From Myxococcales bacterium (lineage in GTDB: Bacteria; Myxococcota_A; Polyangia; Haliangiales; Haliangiaceae): a DNA stretch of 64,000 nucleotides. Shown here in pieces: positions 8,529-18,084 of the stretch. The notes under the pieces are model-generated. The model was not told the origin of the DNA. It made no database searches and worked only from the letters and a program-made list of their open reading frames with translations. Made by a program: the position numbers and the translations under genes. The stretch covers positions 558,001-622,000 of the forward strand of contig JADJGV010000037.1 in NCBI GenBank assembly GCA_016707895.1, given 5' to 3'. Position 1 is the first letter of the stretch; each line of letters opens with the position of its first letter.

Positions 8529-11309
8529 ATGACGGTAGATGTCCTTGACCTGTCCGGCTCGCTGGCGTTCGTCGACGAGATGTACGAGCAGTTCCGCGCC
8601 GATCCGGCGTCGGTGGATCCCAGCTGGGCGGCGGCGTTCGGGGCCTCGGGGGCGGCGCCCGCCAATGGCGCGCGCGCGCGCACGGTGGTCACGCCGCCGA
8701 GCGCCAGGCCGGTCAACGGCCACGGTCGCCCCGGCGCGGTGACGATGGGCCCGCTCACCGCCACCGCCACCGCCTCGGCGTGGCCGCTGGTCAACGCCTA
8801 CCGCAGCCGCGGCCACCTCGCCGCCGACCTCGATCCGCTGGGCCTGGTCGAGCGGGTCTCGGTGTCCGAGCTCGACCCCGCGACCTGGGGCTTCGTCGGC
8901 GCCGACCTGGCCCGCACGATCGCGCCGACCGGCGTCCACGGCCTGCCGCAGGCCACCGGCGAGGAGCTGGTGCGGGCGCTGCGCGAGACCTACTGCGGCT
9001 CGATCGGCGTCGAGAGCGCGCACATCGACTCGCCGGCCAAGCGCACCTGGCTGGCCGAGCGCATGGAGACCCGCCGGCTGCGCCGGGCCGATCCGGCGGT
9101 GCGGCGGCGGATGCTCGAGCAGCTGATCAGCGCCGAGGGCTTCGAGCGCTTCTGCCACGTGAAGTACCCCGGCACCAAGCGGTTCTCGCTCGAGGGCTCC
9201 GAGGCGTTCATCCCGGCGATGGATCTGATCCTCACCCACGGCGCGCGGCTGGGCGCGATCGAGGCGGTGATCGGCATGGCCCACCGCGGCCGCCTCACCA
9301 CGCTCGAGCAGATCATGCAGCGCGCGGCGCGCGAGATCTTCGCCGAGTTCGAGGACATCGAGCCCGAGGCGCTGTCGGGCGGCGGCGACGTCAAGTACCA
9401 CCAGGGCTACTCGAGCGATCGCGTCGATCCCAACGGCAACCACCTGCACCTGTCCCTGGCGTTCAACCCCAGCCACCTCGAGGCCGTCGATCCGGTGGTG
9501 GTCGGGCGGGTGCGGGCCAAGCAGCGCCGCCACGGCGACTACGAGCGGCGCAAGGTGATGGGCATCCTGGTCCACGGCGACGCCGCGTTCGCCGGCCAGG
9601 GGCTGGTCACCGAGGTGCTGCAGCTGCACAACCTGGCCGGCTACCGCACCGGCGGCACCGTCCACGTCATCGTCAACAACCAGGTCGGCTTCACCGCGTC
9701 GCCCCACGAGTCGCGGTCGACCCCGTACGCCACCGACGTCGCGCAGATGATCCAGTGCCCGATCTGGCACGTCAACGGCGAGGACCTCGACGCGGTCGCC
9801 GACGTGTGCGAGATGGCGATGGAGTACCGCGCGGCGTTCGCCACCGACGTCGTGATCGACCTGTACTGCTACCGCAAGTACGGCCACAACGAGAGCGACG
9901 AGCCGAGCTTCACCCAGCCGATCATGTACGACCGGATCCAGCACCGGCGCAGCGTCGTCGAGACCTACGGCCAGCGGCTGGTCGCCGACGGCGTCGTCAC
10001 CCCGACCGCGATCGGCGAGCTGGTGGCGGCCCGGGCCGCCGGGCTCGAGGCCGAGCTGGCGGCGGCGCGCTCGTCGACCCGCCGCCCGCGCAACGCCGCG
10101 CTCGGCGGGCTGTGGCGCGGCTACCTGGGCGGGCCGGCGGCCAACGTGCCCGACGTCGACACCGGCGTGGCGCTGGCGCGGCTGGCGCAGATCGCCGAGC
10201 GCATGGTGCGGCTGCCCGACGGCTTCACCGCGCACCCCAAGGTGCTGCGCCTGCTCGAGCAGCGCGCGCAGATGGGGCGCGGCGAGCGCCCGCTCGACTG
10301 GGGCATGGGCGAGATGCTGGCGTACGGGTCGCTCCTGGTCGAGGGCACCAACGTCCGGCTCACCGGCCAGGACTGCGGCCGCGGCACCTTCAGCCACCGC
10401 CACGCGATCCTCACCGACACCACCTCGGGCGTCGAGCACCTCGTGCTGGGCAGCCTCGACGCCGAGCAGGGCACCGCCCGGGTCTACGACAGCTCGCTGT
10501 CCGAGGCCGGCGTGCTGGGCTTCGAGTTCGGCTACTCGCTCGACTACCCCGACGCGCTGATCCTGTGGGAGGCGCAGTTCGGCGACTTCGCCAACGGCGC
10601 GCAGGTGATCATCGATCAGTTCGTCACGTCGTGCGAGGACAAGTGGAACCGCCTGTCGGGGCTGGTGATGCTCTTGCCGCACGGCTACGAGGGGCAGGGC
10701 CCCGAGCACTCGAGCGCGCGGCTCGAGCGCTACCTGCAGGCGTGCGCCGAGGACAACATCCAGGTGGCGCAGCCGACGACGCCGGCGCAGATGTTCCACC
10801 TGCTGCGCCGGCAGGTGAAGCGGCCGTGGCGCAAGCCGCTGATCGTGATGACCCCCAAGAGCCTGCTGCGCTTGCCGGCGGCGACCTCGACCCTGGCCGA
10901 GCTGACCACCGGCACGTTCCAGCGCATCCTGCCCGACCCCGAGATCGCGGTCGCGGGCGCGCGCCGCGTGCTCCTGTGCACCGGCAAGATCTACTACGAG
11001 CTGGTCGAGGCGCGGCGGAAGCGTGGCGACGCCGCCACCGCGATCGTGCGGCTCGAGCAGCTGTACCCGCTGCGCGCCGAGCACGTCGCCGCGGCGCTGC
11101 ACGGCCTCGGCGCCGACGCCGACGTCGCCTGGGTCCAGGACGAGCCCGGCAACATGGGCGCCGCGACCTTCATCGTGCCGCGGCTGGCGGCCATGCTGGG
11201 CCGGCCGGTGCGCACGGTGTGCCGCGAGGACAGCGCCAGCCCGGCCACCGGCTCGCACAAGGCCCACGCCCTCGAGTTCGCCCGCATCGTCACCGCCGCA
11301 TTCGGCTGA
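8529..11309 (+). CDS. sucA: 2-oxoglutarate dehydrogenase E1 component
   Basis: A 926-residue thiamine-diphosphate decarboxylase of the TCA cycle, transferring the succinyl group from 2-oxoglutarate to the E2 lipoyl arm in the cytoplasm. It has the E1o N-terminal segment (FVDEMYEQFRADPASVDPSW) used for E2 binding, GMAHRGRL with His252, the diphosphate motif GDAAFAGQG followed by VIVNNQVGFT, and the transketolase-like C-terminal half (GQDCGRGTFSHRHA, LPHGYEGQGPEHSSARLER, TPKSLLR). The length fits the family. ATG 8529 is chosen; 8517 is possible. E2 follows 59 nt downstream. The E3 gene is not in the window. Confidence 0.97.
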   Translation: MTVDVLDLSGSLAFVDEMYEQFRADPASVDPSWAAAFGASGAAPANGARARTVVTPPSARPVNGHGRPGAVTMGPLTATATASAWPLVNAYRSRGHLAADLDPLGLVERVSVSELDPATWGFVGADLARTIAPTGVHGLPQATGEELVRALRETYCGSIGVESAHIDSPAKRTWLAERMETRRLRRADPAVRRRMLEQLISAEGFERFCHVKYPGTKRFSLEGSEAFIPAMDLILTHGARLGAIEAVIGMAHRGRLTTLEQIMQRAAREIFAEFEDIEPEALSGGGDVKYHQGYSSDRVDPNGNHLHLSLAFNPSHLEAVDPVVVGRVRAKQRRHGDYERRKVMGILVHGDAAFAGQGLVTEVLQLHNLAGYRTGGTVHVIVNNQVGFTASPHESRSTPYATDVAQMIQCPIWHVNGEDLDAVADVCEMAMEYRAAFATDVVIDLYCYRKYGHNESDEPSFTQPIMYDRIQHRRSVVETYGQRLVADGVVTPTAIGELVAARAAGLEAELAAARSSTRRPRNAALGGLWRGYLGGPAANVPDVDTGVALARLAQIAERMVRLPDGFTAHPKVLRLLEQRAQMGRGERPLDWGMGEMLAYGSLLVEGTNVRLTGQDCGRGTFSHRHAILTDTTSGVEHLVLGSLDAEQGTARVYDSSLSEAGVLGFEFGYSLDYPDALILWEAQFGDFANGAQVIIDQFVTSCEDKWNRLSGLVMLLPHGYEGQGPEHSSARLERYLQACAEDNIQVAQPTTPAQMFHLLRRQVKRPWRKPLIVMTPKSLLRLPAATSTLAELTTGTFQRILPDPEIAVAGARRVLLCTGKIYYELVEARRKRGDAATAIVRLEQLYPLRAEHVAAALHGLGADADVAWVQDEPGNMGAATFIVPRLAAMLGRPVRTVCREDSASPATGSHKAHALEFARIVTAAFG

Positions 11310-11368
11310 TCCTCCCGCCGCCCCACGACCTCTCGCGCGCTACGATGCGCGCTCATCGGAGCAACGCA

Positions 11369-12571
11369 ATGGCAGATCTGGTTGTCCCCGCCCTTGGCGA
11401 GTCGATCACCGAAGCGGTGGTGTCGCGCTGGTTGAAGAACGTCGGCGACGCCGTGGCCCAAGACGAGCCGGTCGTCGATCTCGAGACCGACAAGATCACC
11501 GTGCAGCTGCCGTCGCCGGTCGCCGGCACGCTGACCAACCGCACCGTCGCCGAGGGCGCCACCGTCAAGGTCGGTGACGTCGTCGGCTTCGTCGTCGCCG
11601 GCACCGTCGCTGCCCGGCCGCCGGTCGCGGCCCCGGTCGCGGTCGCGGCCCCGGTCGCGGTCGCGGCCCCGGTCGCGGTCGCGGTCGCGGTCGCGGCCCC
11701 GGTTGCGGCCCCCGCGCCCGCGCCGGCCGCCGCCATCGACGAGGACGCGCTGCTCCGGCTGCCGCCGTCGCAGCGCCGGCTGGCCCGCGAGCGCGGCGAG
11801 CTGCCCCACGACGTGCCCGCCGCGCCGCCGCCGCGCGCCAGCGCCCCGCCGGCGCCGCCGCCCACGATCCACCCCGGCGACGAGGTGGTGACGATGTCGC
11901 CGCTGCGCAAGCGCATCGCCGAGCGGCTGGTGCAGGCGCAGCACGAGTCGGCGTCGCTGACGACCTTCAACGAGGTCGACATGACCGCGGTGATGGAGCT
12001 GCGGGCCAAGCACAAGGACGCGTTCGAGAAGGCCCACGGCGTGAAGCTCGGCTTCATGTCGTTCTTCGTGAAGGCCTGCGTCAGCGCGGCCAAGGCGTTC
12101 CCCGGCATCAACGCCGAGGTCGCCGGCGACCAGATCATCTACAAGAAGCACTACGACTTCGGCATCGCGGTGCAGACCCCCAAGGGCCTGGTGGTGCCGG
12201 TCCTGCGCGGCTGCGACGGCCTGGACTTCGCCGGGGTCGAGCGCGGCATCGCCGCGCTGGCCGACAAGGCCCGCACCGGCAAGCTGGCGATCGCCGATCT
12301 CACCGGCGGCACGTTCAGCATCTCCAACGGCGGCATCTACGGCTCGATGATGTCGACGCCGCTGCTCAACTACCCGCAGACCGGCATCCTCGGGATGCAC
12401 AACATCGTCAAGCGGCCGATGGTGGTCGGCGACGCGATCGCGATCCGCCCGGTGATGTACCTCGCGCTGACCTACGACCACCGCGTCGTCGACGGCCGCG
12501 AGGCGGTGTCGTTCCTGGTCGCGGTCAAGGACCGGCTCGAGGCTCCCGACCGCCTGCTGCTGGGGCTGTGA
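11369..12571 (+). CDS. sucB: Dihydrolipoyl succinyltransferase (2-oxoglutarate dehydrogenase E2), short linker/PSBD
   Basis: A 400-residue E2 core. The lipoyl domain (residues 1-75) carries Lys42 in ETDK, the lipoylation site. A Val-Ala-Pro linker (about 80-120) is encoded by near-identical repeats at 11626-11720. The peripheral subunit-binding domain is reduced to LPPSQRRLARERGELPHDV and lacks the usual GTG-x2-GR continuation that contacts E3. The catalytic acyltransferase domain runs from about residue 170, with the HxxxDG motif in YDHRVVDG (His371, Asp375) at the C-terminus. Succinyl specificity is inferred from linkage to sucA. The stop overlaps the next start (TGATG). Confidence 0.95.
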   Translation: MADLVVPALGESITEAVVSRWLKNVGDAVAQDEPVVDLETDKITVQLPSPVAGTLTNRTVAEGATVKVGDVVGFVVAGTVAARPPVAAPVAVAAPVAVAAPVAVAVAVAAPVAAPAPAPAAAIDEDALLRLPPSQRRLARERGELPHDVPAAPPPRASAPPAPPPTIHPGDEVVTMSPLRKRIAERLVQAQHESASLTTFNEVDMTAVMELRAKHKDAFEKAHGVKLGFMSFFVKACVSAAKAFPGINAEVAGDQIIYKKHYDFGIAVQTPKGLVVPVLRGCDGLDFAGVERGIAALADKARTGKLAIADLTGGTFSISNGGIYGSMMSTPLLNYPQTGILGMHNIVKRPMVVGDAIAIRPVMYLALTYDHRVVDGREAVSFLVAVKDRLEAPDRLLLGL

Positions 12572-12804
12572 TGCGGGGCGCCGCGCTGGCGCTGCTGGTG
12601 GCCGCGGGCGCGTGCTCGCGCGATCCATCGCCGCGGCCGCCGATCGACAACCGCGGCGGCGCGATCGCCGTCGACGCCGCCGGGGCCGACGCTGGCGACG
12701 GCGCGTGCGTCGAGGCCTGCGTGCGCGATCGGCAGATGGTCGCGACCAGCGTCGAGGCGATCCGCGAGGCCTGCCGCCGCGAGTGCGCCGCCGGCTCACC
12801 CTGA
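12571..12804 (+). CDS. Small Cys-rich lipoprotein
   Basis: A 77-residue predicted lipoprotein, MRGAALALLVAAGAC with lipobox AGAC, followed by a Pro/Asp/Ala-rich linker and a short helix pair carrying CVEACVRDR and CRRECA, two CxxxC motifs that could form disulfides in a helical hairpin. It overlaps the sucB stop by one base, implying translational coupling to a TCA-cycle gene, which is an odd partner. Function unknown. The coding call depends on the lipobox and on the overlap. Confidence 0.6.
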   Translation: MRGAALALLVAAGACSRDPSPRPPIDNRGGAIAVDAAGADAGDGACVEACVRDRQMVATSVEAIREACRRECAAGSP

Positions 12805-12940
12805 GCGGGTGAGCGCGCCGATGTCGTGGTCGCGGCGCCGCGTGCCCCGATCGCGACCGCGCTGTCGCGGTCGGTGATGGCCACCACCCGCGCGGCGGTT
12901 GCCACGTGGTCCGCGCTTGTGGTGGCGCGCGCGCGGGGCC

Positions 12941-12946
12941 GACAAT
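12941..12946 (+). promoter_or_regulatory. -10-like GACAAT before CHRD gene
   Basis: GACAAT ends 8 nt before ATG 12955. The same GCCGACAATC context precedes the tryptophanase start (54189-54194), 6 nt from its GTG. Confidence 0.3.
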
Positions 12947-12954
12947 CGACGCCT

Positions 12955-13590
12955 ATGAAGCCTATCGCGAGCCTCGCCTCCGTCGGTGCGTGCGTGATCC
13001 TCCTCGGCGGCGTCGCCCCGGCGCGCGCCGAGAGCCCGCCGGCCGAGCGCACCTGGTCGGTGCCGCTCGAGGCGTGCCAGGAGCCGACCGCGGTCAGCAC
13101 GACGGCGTCGGGCCACGCGGTGCTGGTCCTGCCGCACTTCGGCGCCCAGGAGCTGCAGTACAGCATCAGCTTTGGCGGCTTCGCGGGCGTCGAGACCGCG
13201 GCCCACATCCACGGCCCGGCCGCGCGCGGGCAGGTCGGCCCGATCCTGTTCACGCTACCCGCCGGCAGCCCGAAGTCCGGCTCGTTCGCCGTCACGCCCG
13301 AGGTGCTCAGCGCGCTCGTCGGCGGCCAGCTCTACATCGACATCCACTCGTCGACCTACCCCGACGGCGAGCTGCGCGGCCAGATCGACGACAGCGGCTC
13401 CGCCTGCCCGCCGCCCGTCGACGCCGGCGTCGATGGCGGCCTGATCTGCGACGGCGGCTGGGTCCCGTCTGCCGACGCCAACGAGGGCAGCGGCAGCGGC
13501 AGCGACGGCTGCGCCGCCGGCGGCGGCCGCGGCTCGCTGGCCCTGGTCGCTGCGATCGGCGCGCTGCTCGTGCGCCGCCGGCGGCGGTAG
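12955..13590 (+). CDS. CHRD-domain protein with MYXO-CTERM sorting tail
   Basis: A 211-residue exported protein. A signal peptide (ending APARA) is followed by a CHRD domain: AAHIHGPAARGQVGPILF, YIDIHSSTYPDGELRGQI, the His-rich fold named after chordin that may bind metal. An Asp/Gly/Ser-rich spacer leads to a C-terminal tripartite tail: Cys (GCAAGGG), hydrophobic helix (SLALVAAIGALLV) and Arg cluster (RRRRR). This is the MYXO-CTERM signal, processed by myxosortase and used for surface display in Myxococcota. It is the best single taxonomic marker in the window. The function of CHRD proteins in bacteria is not established. Confidence 0.88.
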   Translation: MKPIASLASVGACVILLGGVAPARAESPPAERTWSVPLEACQEPTAVSTTASGHAVLVLPHFGAQELQYSISFGGFAGVETAAHIHGPAARGQVGPILFTLPAGSPKSGSFAVTPEVLSALVGGQLYIDIHSSTYPDGELRGQIDDSGSACPPPVDAGVDGGLICDGGWVPSADANEGSGSGSDGCAAGGGRGSLALVAAIGALLVRRRRR

Positions 13591-13606
13591 ACCAATGTCG
13601 GCGCCC

Positions 13607-13776
<170 letters not shown>

Positions 13777-13814
13777 GCGTCAGCCAGGGATCGTCACCTG
13801 CAACGGCGCCACGC

Positions 13815-13984
13815 GATCTCACGTGGGACGGCGTCGCTTGATCCCACGTGGGACGGCGCTGCGCGATCCCCGTGGGACGGCGCTGCTCGATCCCACGTGG
13901 GACGGCGCTGCTCGATCCCACGTGGGACGGCGCTGCTCGATCCCCCGTGGGACGGTGCATGCTCAATCCCACGTGGGACGGCAC
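13815..13984 (+). repeat. Seven tandem ~25-bp units centred on palindrome TCCCACGTGGGA
   Basis: Units begin at 13815, 13840, 13865 (24 bp, one A missing), 13889, 13914, 13939 and 13964 (partial). The consensus reads GATCCCACGTGGGACGGCG followed by CTGCTC. Each holds a 12-bp palindrome with CACGTG core, with variants CTCACGTGGGA and CCCCGTGGGA. Related units in opposite orientation lie at 53070-53200. Confidence 0.92.
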
Positions 13985-14150
13985 CGGCTCGGGCACCGGC
14001 ACCGGCTCGGGCACCGGCTCCGGCACCGGCACCGGCACCGGCACCGGCACCGGCACCGGCACCGGCACCGGCTCGGGCACCGGCACCGGCACCGGCACCG
14101 ACACCGGCACCGGCGCGGGCACCCACACCGGCTCGGGTACCGGCACCGGC
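13981..14150. repeat. GGCACC hexanucleotide array
   Basis: Tandem GGCACC units with GGCTCG, GACACC and GGTACC variants, directly abutting the last CACGTG unit. No coding role supported. Confidence 0.9.
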
Positions 14151-14228
14151 AGCGTCCGGATCGCGCCGCGCCGGAGCCGAAGTCGGCGTCGGAGCTGGCC
14201 CCCGCGCCGTCGCCGCCGCCGCCCCGCG

Positions 14229-15458
14229 CTACCAGCGCGTCGCCGCGATCGTCGCGCCCGCCGCCATCGCCCGCCCCCCAACCTCGACCGCGACCGTCGA
14301 CTCGATGGCCGCCGCCCACCCGCCTTCATCGCCGGCGAGTCCCCGCACCGTCGTGAGCCCGTCGCTGCGGATCGGCGTGATCGCCGCGACGCCCGCCGGC
14401 GTCACCGTCGCCAGCATCGCGTCGTCGCCGCCGGCCGCCGTCGCGCCGCCCACGGTGCCGGAGAACCAGCCCGCGACGACCGCCGTGTCGCCACGCGCGA
14501 CCACCGCGGTCAGGCCGTCGAAGTCGGGGCCGCCGACCAGCACCGTGGCGCGCACCGCGCCGGCGCGATCGAAGTAGGCGACCAGCCCGTCGGCGGCGCC
14601 GGCGGCGTCGAGCCGGCGGCCGGCCACGTCGACCGCGCCCCGCACCGTGCCCGCCACCACGACGCCGTCGGTGGTGGCCGCGACGCCGGCGCAGGCGTCG
14701 GCGCTCGGGCCGCCGAAGGTCCGCACCCAGCGCACCGCGCTGTCGGCGGCGACGGTCGCGACGAAGCCGTCGCCGTGCACGTCGTCGTAAAGCGCCGGGA
14801 TCGTCAGGTCGCCCAGTTCGGCGCGATCGCCGTAGGTGCCGGCGATCGCCAGCTGGCCGTCGGGCAGGGCGGCGATCCCGGCCACGTCGTCGGCGCCCGG
14901 GCCGCCCATCCGCCACAGCCCGCGGACTACGCCGTCGGGGCCGAGCCGCGCCCAGAAGCCGTCGCTGCGGCCGGCGCTGGTGACGACGCGATCGCCGACC
15001 CGCAGCGTGCCGGCGAACCCACCGGCGACCAGCAACCCGTCGGCGCCAGCCGCTAGCGCGCGCACGCTGGCCCACTCGGTCGCGCCGATCCCGACGATCC
15101 AGCGCCGCTTGCCATCGGCCGCGGCCACGCCGATCACCGCCGCCCCAGGCTCGCCGCGCAGCCCGAGCGGCAGGCCGTCGACCGCGCCGCTGCCGCTCAC
15201 CGCCACCGCGACCACGTCGCCCGCGATCGCCACCGCGCCACCATCGGCTGGCAACGGCTGGGTCCACGTCGGTGCGCCCGCGTCGGTGCGCACGAGCGAC
15301 CGGCCGCGGCTCGCCACCGCCGCGTCGCCCGCTATCGCCACGCCACCGAGCGGCGCCTCGCCGCTGGCCAGCCACGCCGCCGCGCCGTCGCCACGCGGGG
15401 CCTGCGCCCCACCGCGCGGGCAGCCACCGAAAAGCACGACGGCCGCCAGCGCCATCAC
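14229..15458 (-). CDS. Beta-propeller (SBBP-type repeat) lipoprotein
   Basis: A 409-residue lipoprotein starting MMALAAVVLFGGC, with a short signal and lipobox FGGC. The body contains successive blade-like repeats, each with a G-D-x(n)-W or F-x-A pattern: DGFWARLGPDG, VRGLWRMGGPGADD, DGFVATVAADSAVRWVRTFGGPSAD, DGLVAYFDRAGAVRATVLVGGPDFD and DDAMLATVTPAG. This pattern (GGPxxD and DGxVxxxDxxG) is typical of SBBP-like propellers common in myxobacteria. It lies 35 nt downstream of rpmB on the same strand and could be read through from the ribosomal-protein promoter. The start is uncertain (GTG 15458 or ATG 15455). Function unknown; extracellular binding is the usual inference. Confidence 0.82.
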   Translation of the reverse strand: MMALAAVVLFGGCPRGGAQAPRGDGAAAWLASGEAPLGGVAIAGDAAVASRGRSLVRTDAGAPTWTQPLPADGGAVAIAGDVVAVAVSGSGAVDGLPLGLRGEPGAAVIGVAAADGKRRWIVGIGATEWASVRALAAGADGLLVAGGFAGTLRVGDRVVTSAGRSDGFWARLGPDGVVRGLWRMGGPGADDVAGIAALPDGQLAIAGTYGDRAELGDLTIPALYDDVHGDGFVATVAADSAVRWVRTFGGPSADACAGVAATTDGVVVAGTVRGAVDVAGRRLDAAGAADGLVAYFDRAGAVRATVLVGGPDFDGLTAVVARGDTAVVAGWFSGTVGGATAAGGDDAMLATVTPAGVAAITPIRSDGLTTVRGLAGDEGGWAAAIESTVAVEVGGRAMAAGATIAATRW

Positions 15459-15493
15459 GCGCGGCAGCCGCCCAGCCGTCGCCTGAAGGGCGA

Positions 15494-15730
15494 TCAGATC
15501 TTCTTGCCCTGCGACCGCAGCTCGGCCACCACCACGCCCAGGCCCTTCTTGTCGATCGTGCGCATCGCGCGGGTCGACAGCTTGAGCGTGATCCAGCGCT
15601 TCTCGCCCTCGAGCCAGAACCGCTTGGTGACCAGGTTCACCTCGAAGCGCCGCTTGGTGTGGCGGTTCGAGTGGCTCACGTTGTGGCCGACGAGCGGCTT
15701 CTTGCCAGTGACTTCACAGACGCGCGACAT
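15494..15730 (-). CDS. rpmB: 50S ribosomal protein L28
   Basis: A 78-residue ribosomal protein that begins MSRVCEVTGKKP, contains NVSHSNRHTKRRFEVNL, and ends GLGVVVAELRSQGKKI, matching bacterial L28 over its full length. It follows rpmG on the same strand with a 110-nt gap holding two hairpins. Start ATG 15730 is fixed by the conserved N-terminus. Confidence 0.98.
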   Translation of the reverse strand: MSRVCEVTGKKPLVGHNVSHSNRHTKRRFEVNLVTKRFWLEGEKRWITLKLSTRAMRTIDKKGLGVVVAELRSQGKKI

Positions 15731-15787
15731 GGCGAACTCCAACAGCTCCGACTTGCGCAGAACGCTCCGGGCCGTTTCGGGTGGGGG

Positions 15788-15829
15788 CCCCGGCGAATGC
15801 CGGGGGAGGGTCTTTGCGAAAGACCCTCC
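15788..15829 (-). terminator. Tandem hairpins between rpmG and rpmB
   Basis: Two adjacent perfect stems: CCCCGGC/GCCGGGG (15788-15794 / 15799-15805, loop GAAT) and GGAGGGTCTTT/AAAGACCCTCC (15805-15815 / 15819-15829, loop GCG). They share base 15805, so they would compete. No strong T-run follows in the minus direction, so attenuation or processing between the two ribosomal genes is as likely as full termination. Confidence 0.6.
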
Positions 15830-15840
15830 TCTGCAACACG

Positions 15841-16014
<174 letters not shown>

Positions 16015-16071
16015 GACAGGTGCTCCGCAATCGTGAGAGTCGGTCCGGCGGGGGTGCCGGACGGGTCCGCG

Positions 16072-16096
16072 CTTATGGCACAGGGCCGGAGGCTTT

Positions 16097-16100
<4 letters not shown>
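16072..16100 (-). promoter_or_regulatory. Sigma-70-like promoter of rpmG-rpmB
   Basis: On the minus strand TTGAAA (16100-16095) is followed after exactly 17 nt by CATAAG (16077-16072). The -35 overlaps the stop codon of the upstream FHA-SpoIIE gene. The predicted leader before rpmG is ~50 nt. It is among the best two-box promoters seen in the window. Confidence 0.6.
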
Positions 16101-17923
<1,823 letters not shown>

Positions 17924-18084
17924 GGAAGCGCATAGATACACCACCGCACATGCGCGCGCGAAGCGCTGTCGATGCGATCCCGTGGCCGGGGTGATCGGCC
18001 CGACCATCGACACCCGGGACGGCCAGCGAAAACGTGGAGATCGCAGGGGAATCGGCGGATACCCCGGGTCGCCTTGACCCCGCG

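Noticed and set aside
8244..11267. 1007-codon minus-strand open frame over sucA
   Set aside because: Antisense shadow caused by high GC; composition is low-complexity (Val, Arg, His, Gln) and sucA on the other strand is unmistakable.
13815..13984. CRISPR array
   Set aside because: Units are contiguous ~25-bp tandem repeats without unique spacers, and no cas genes are present.
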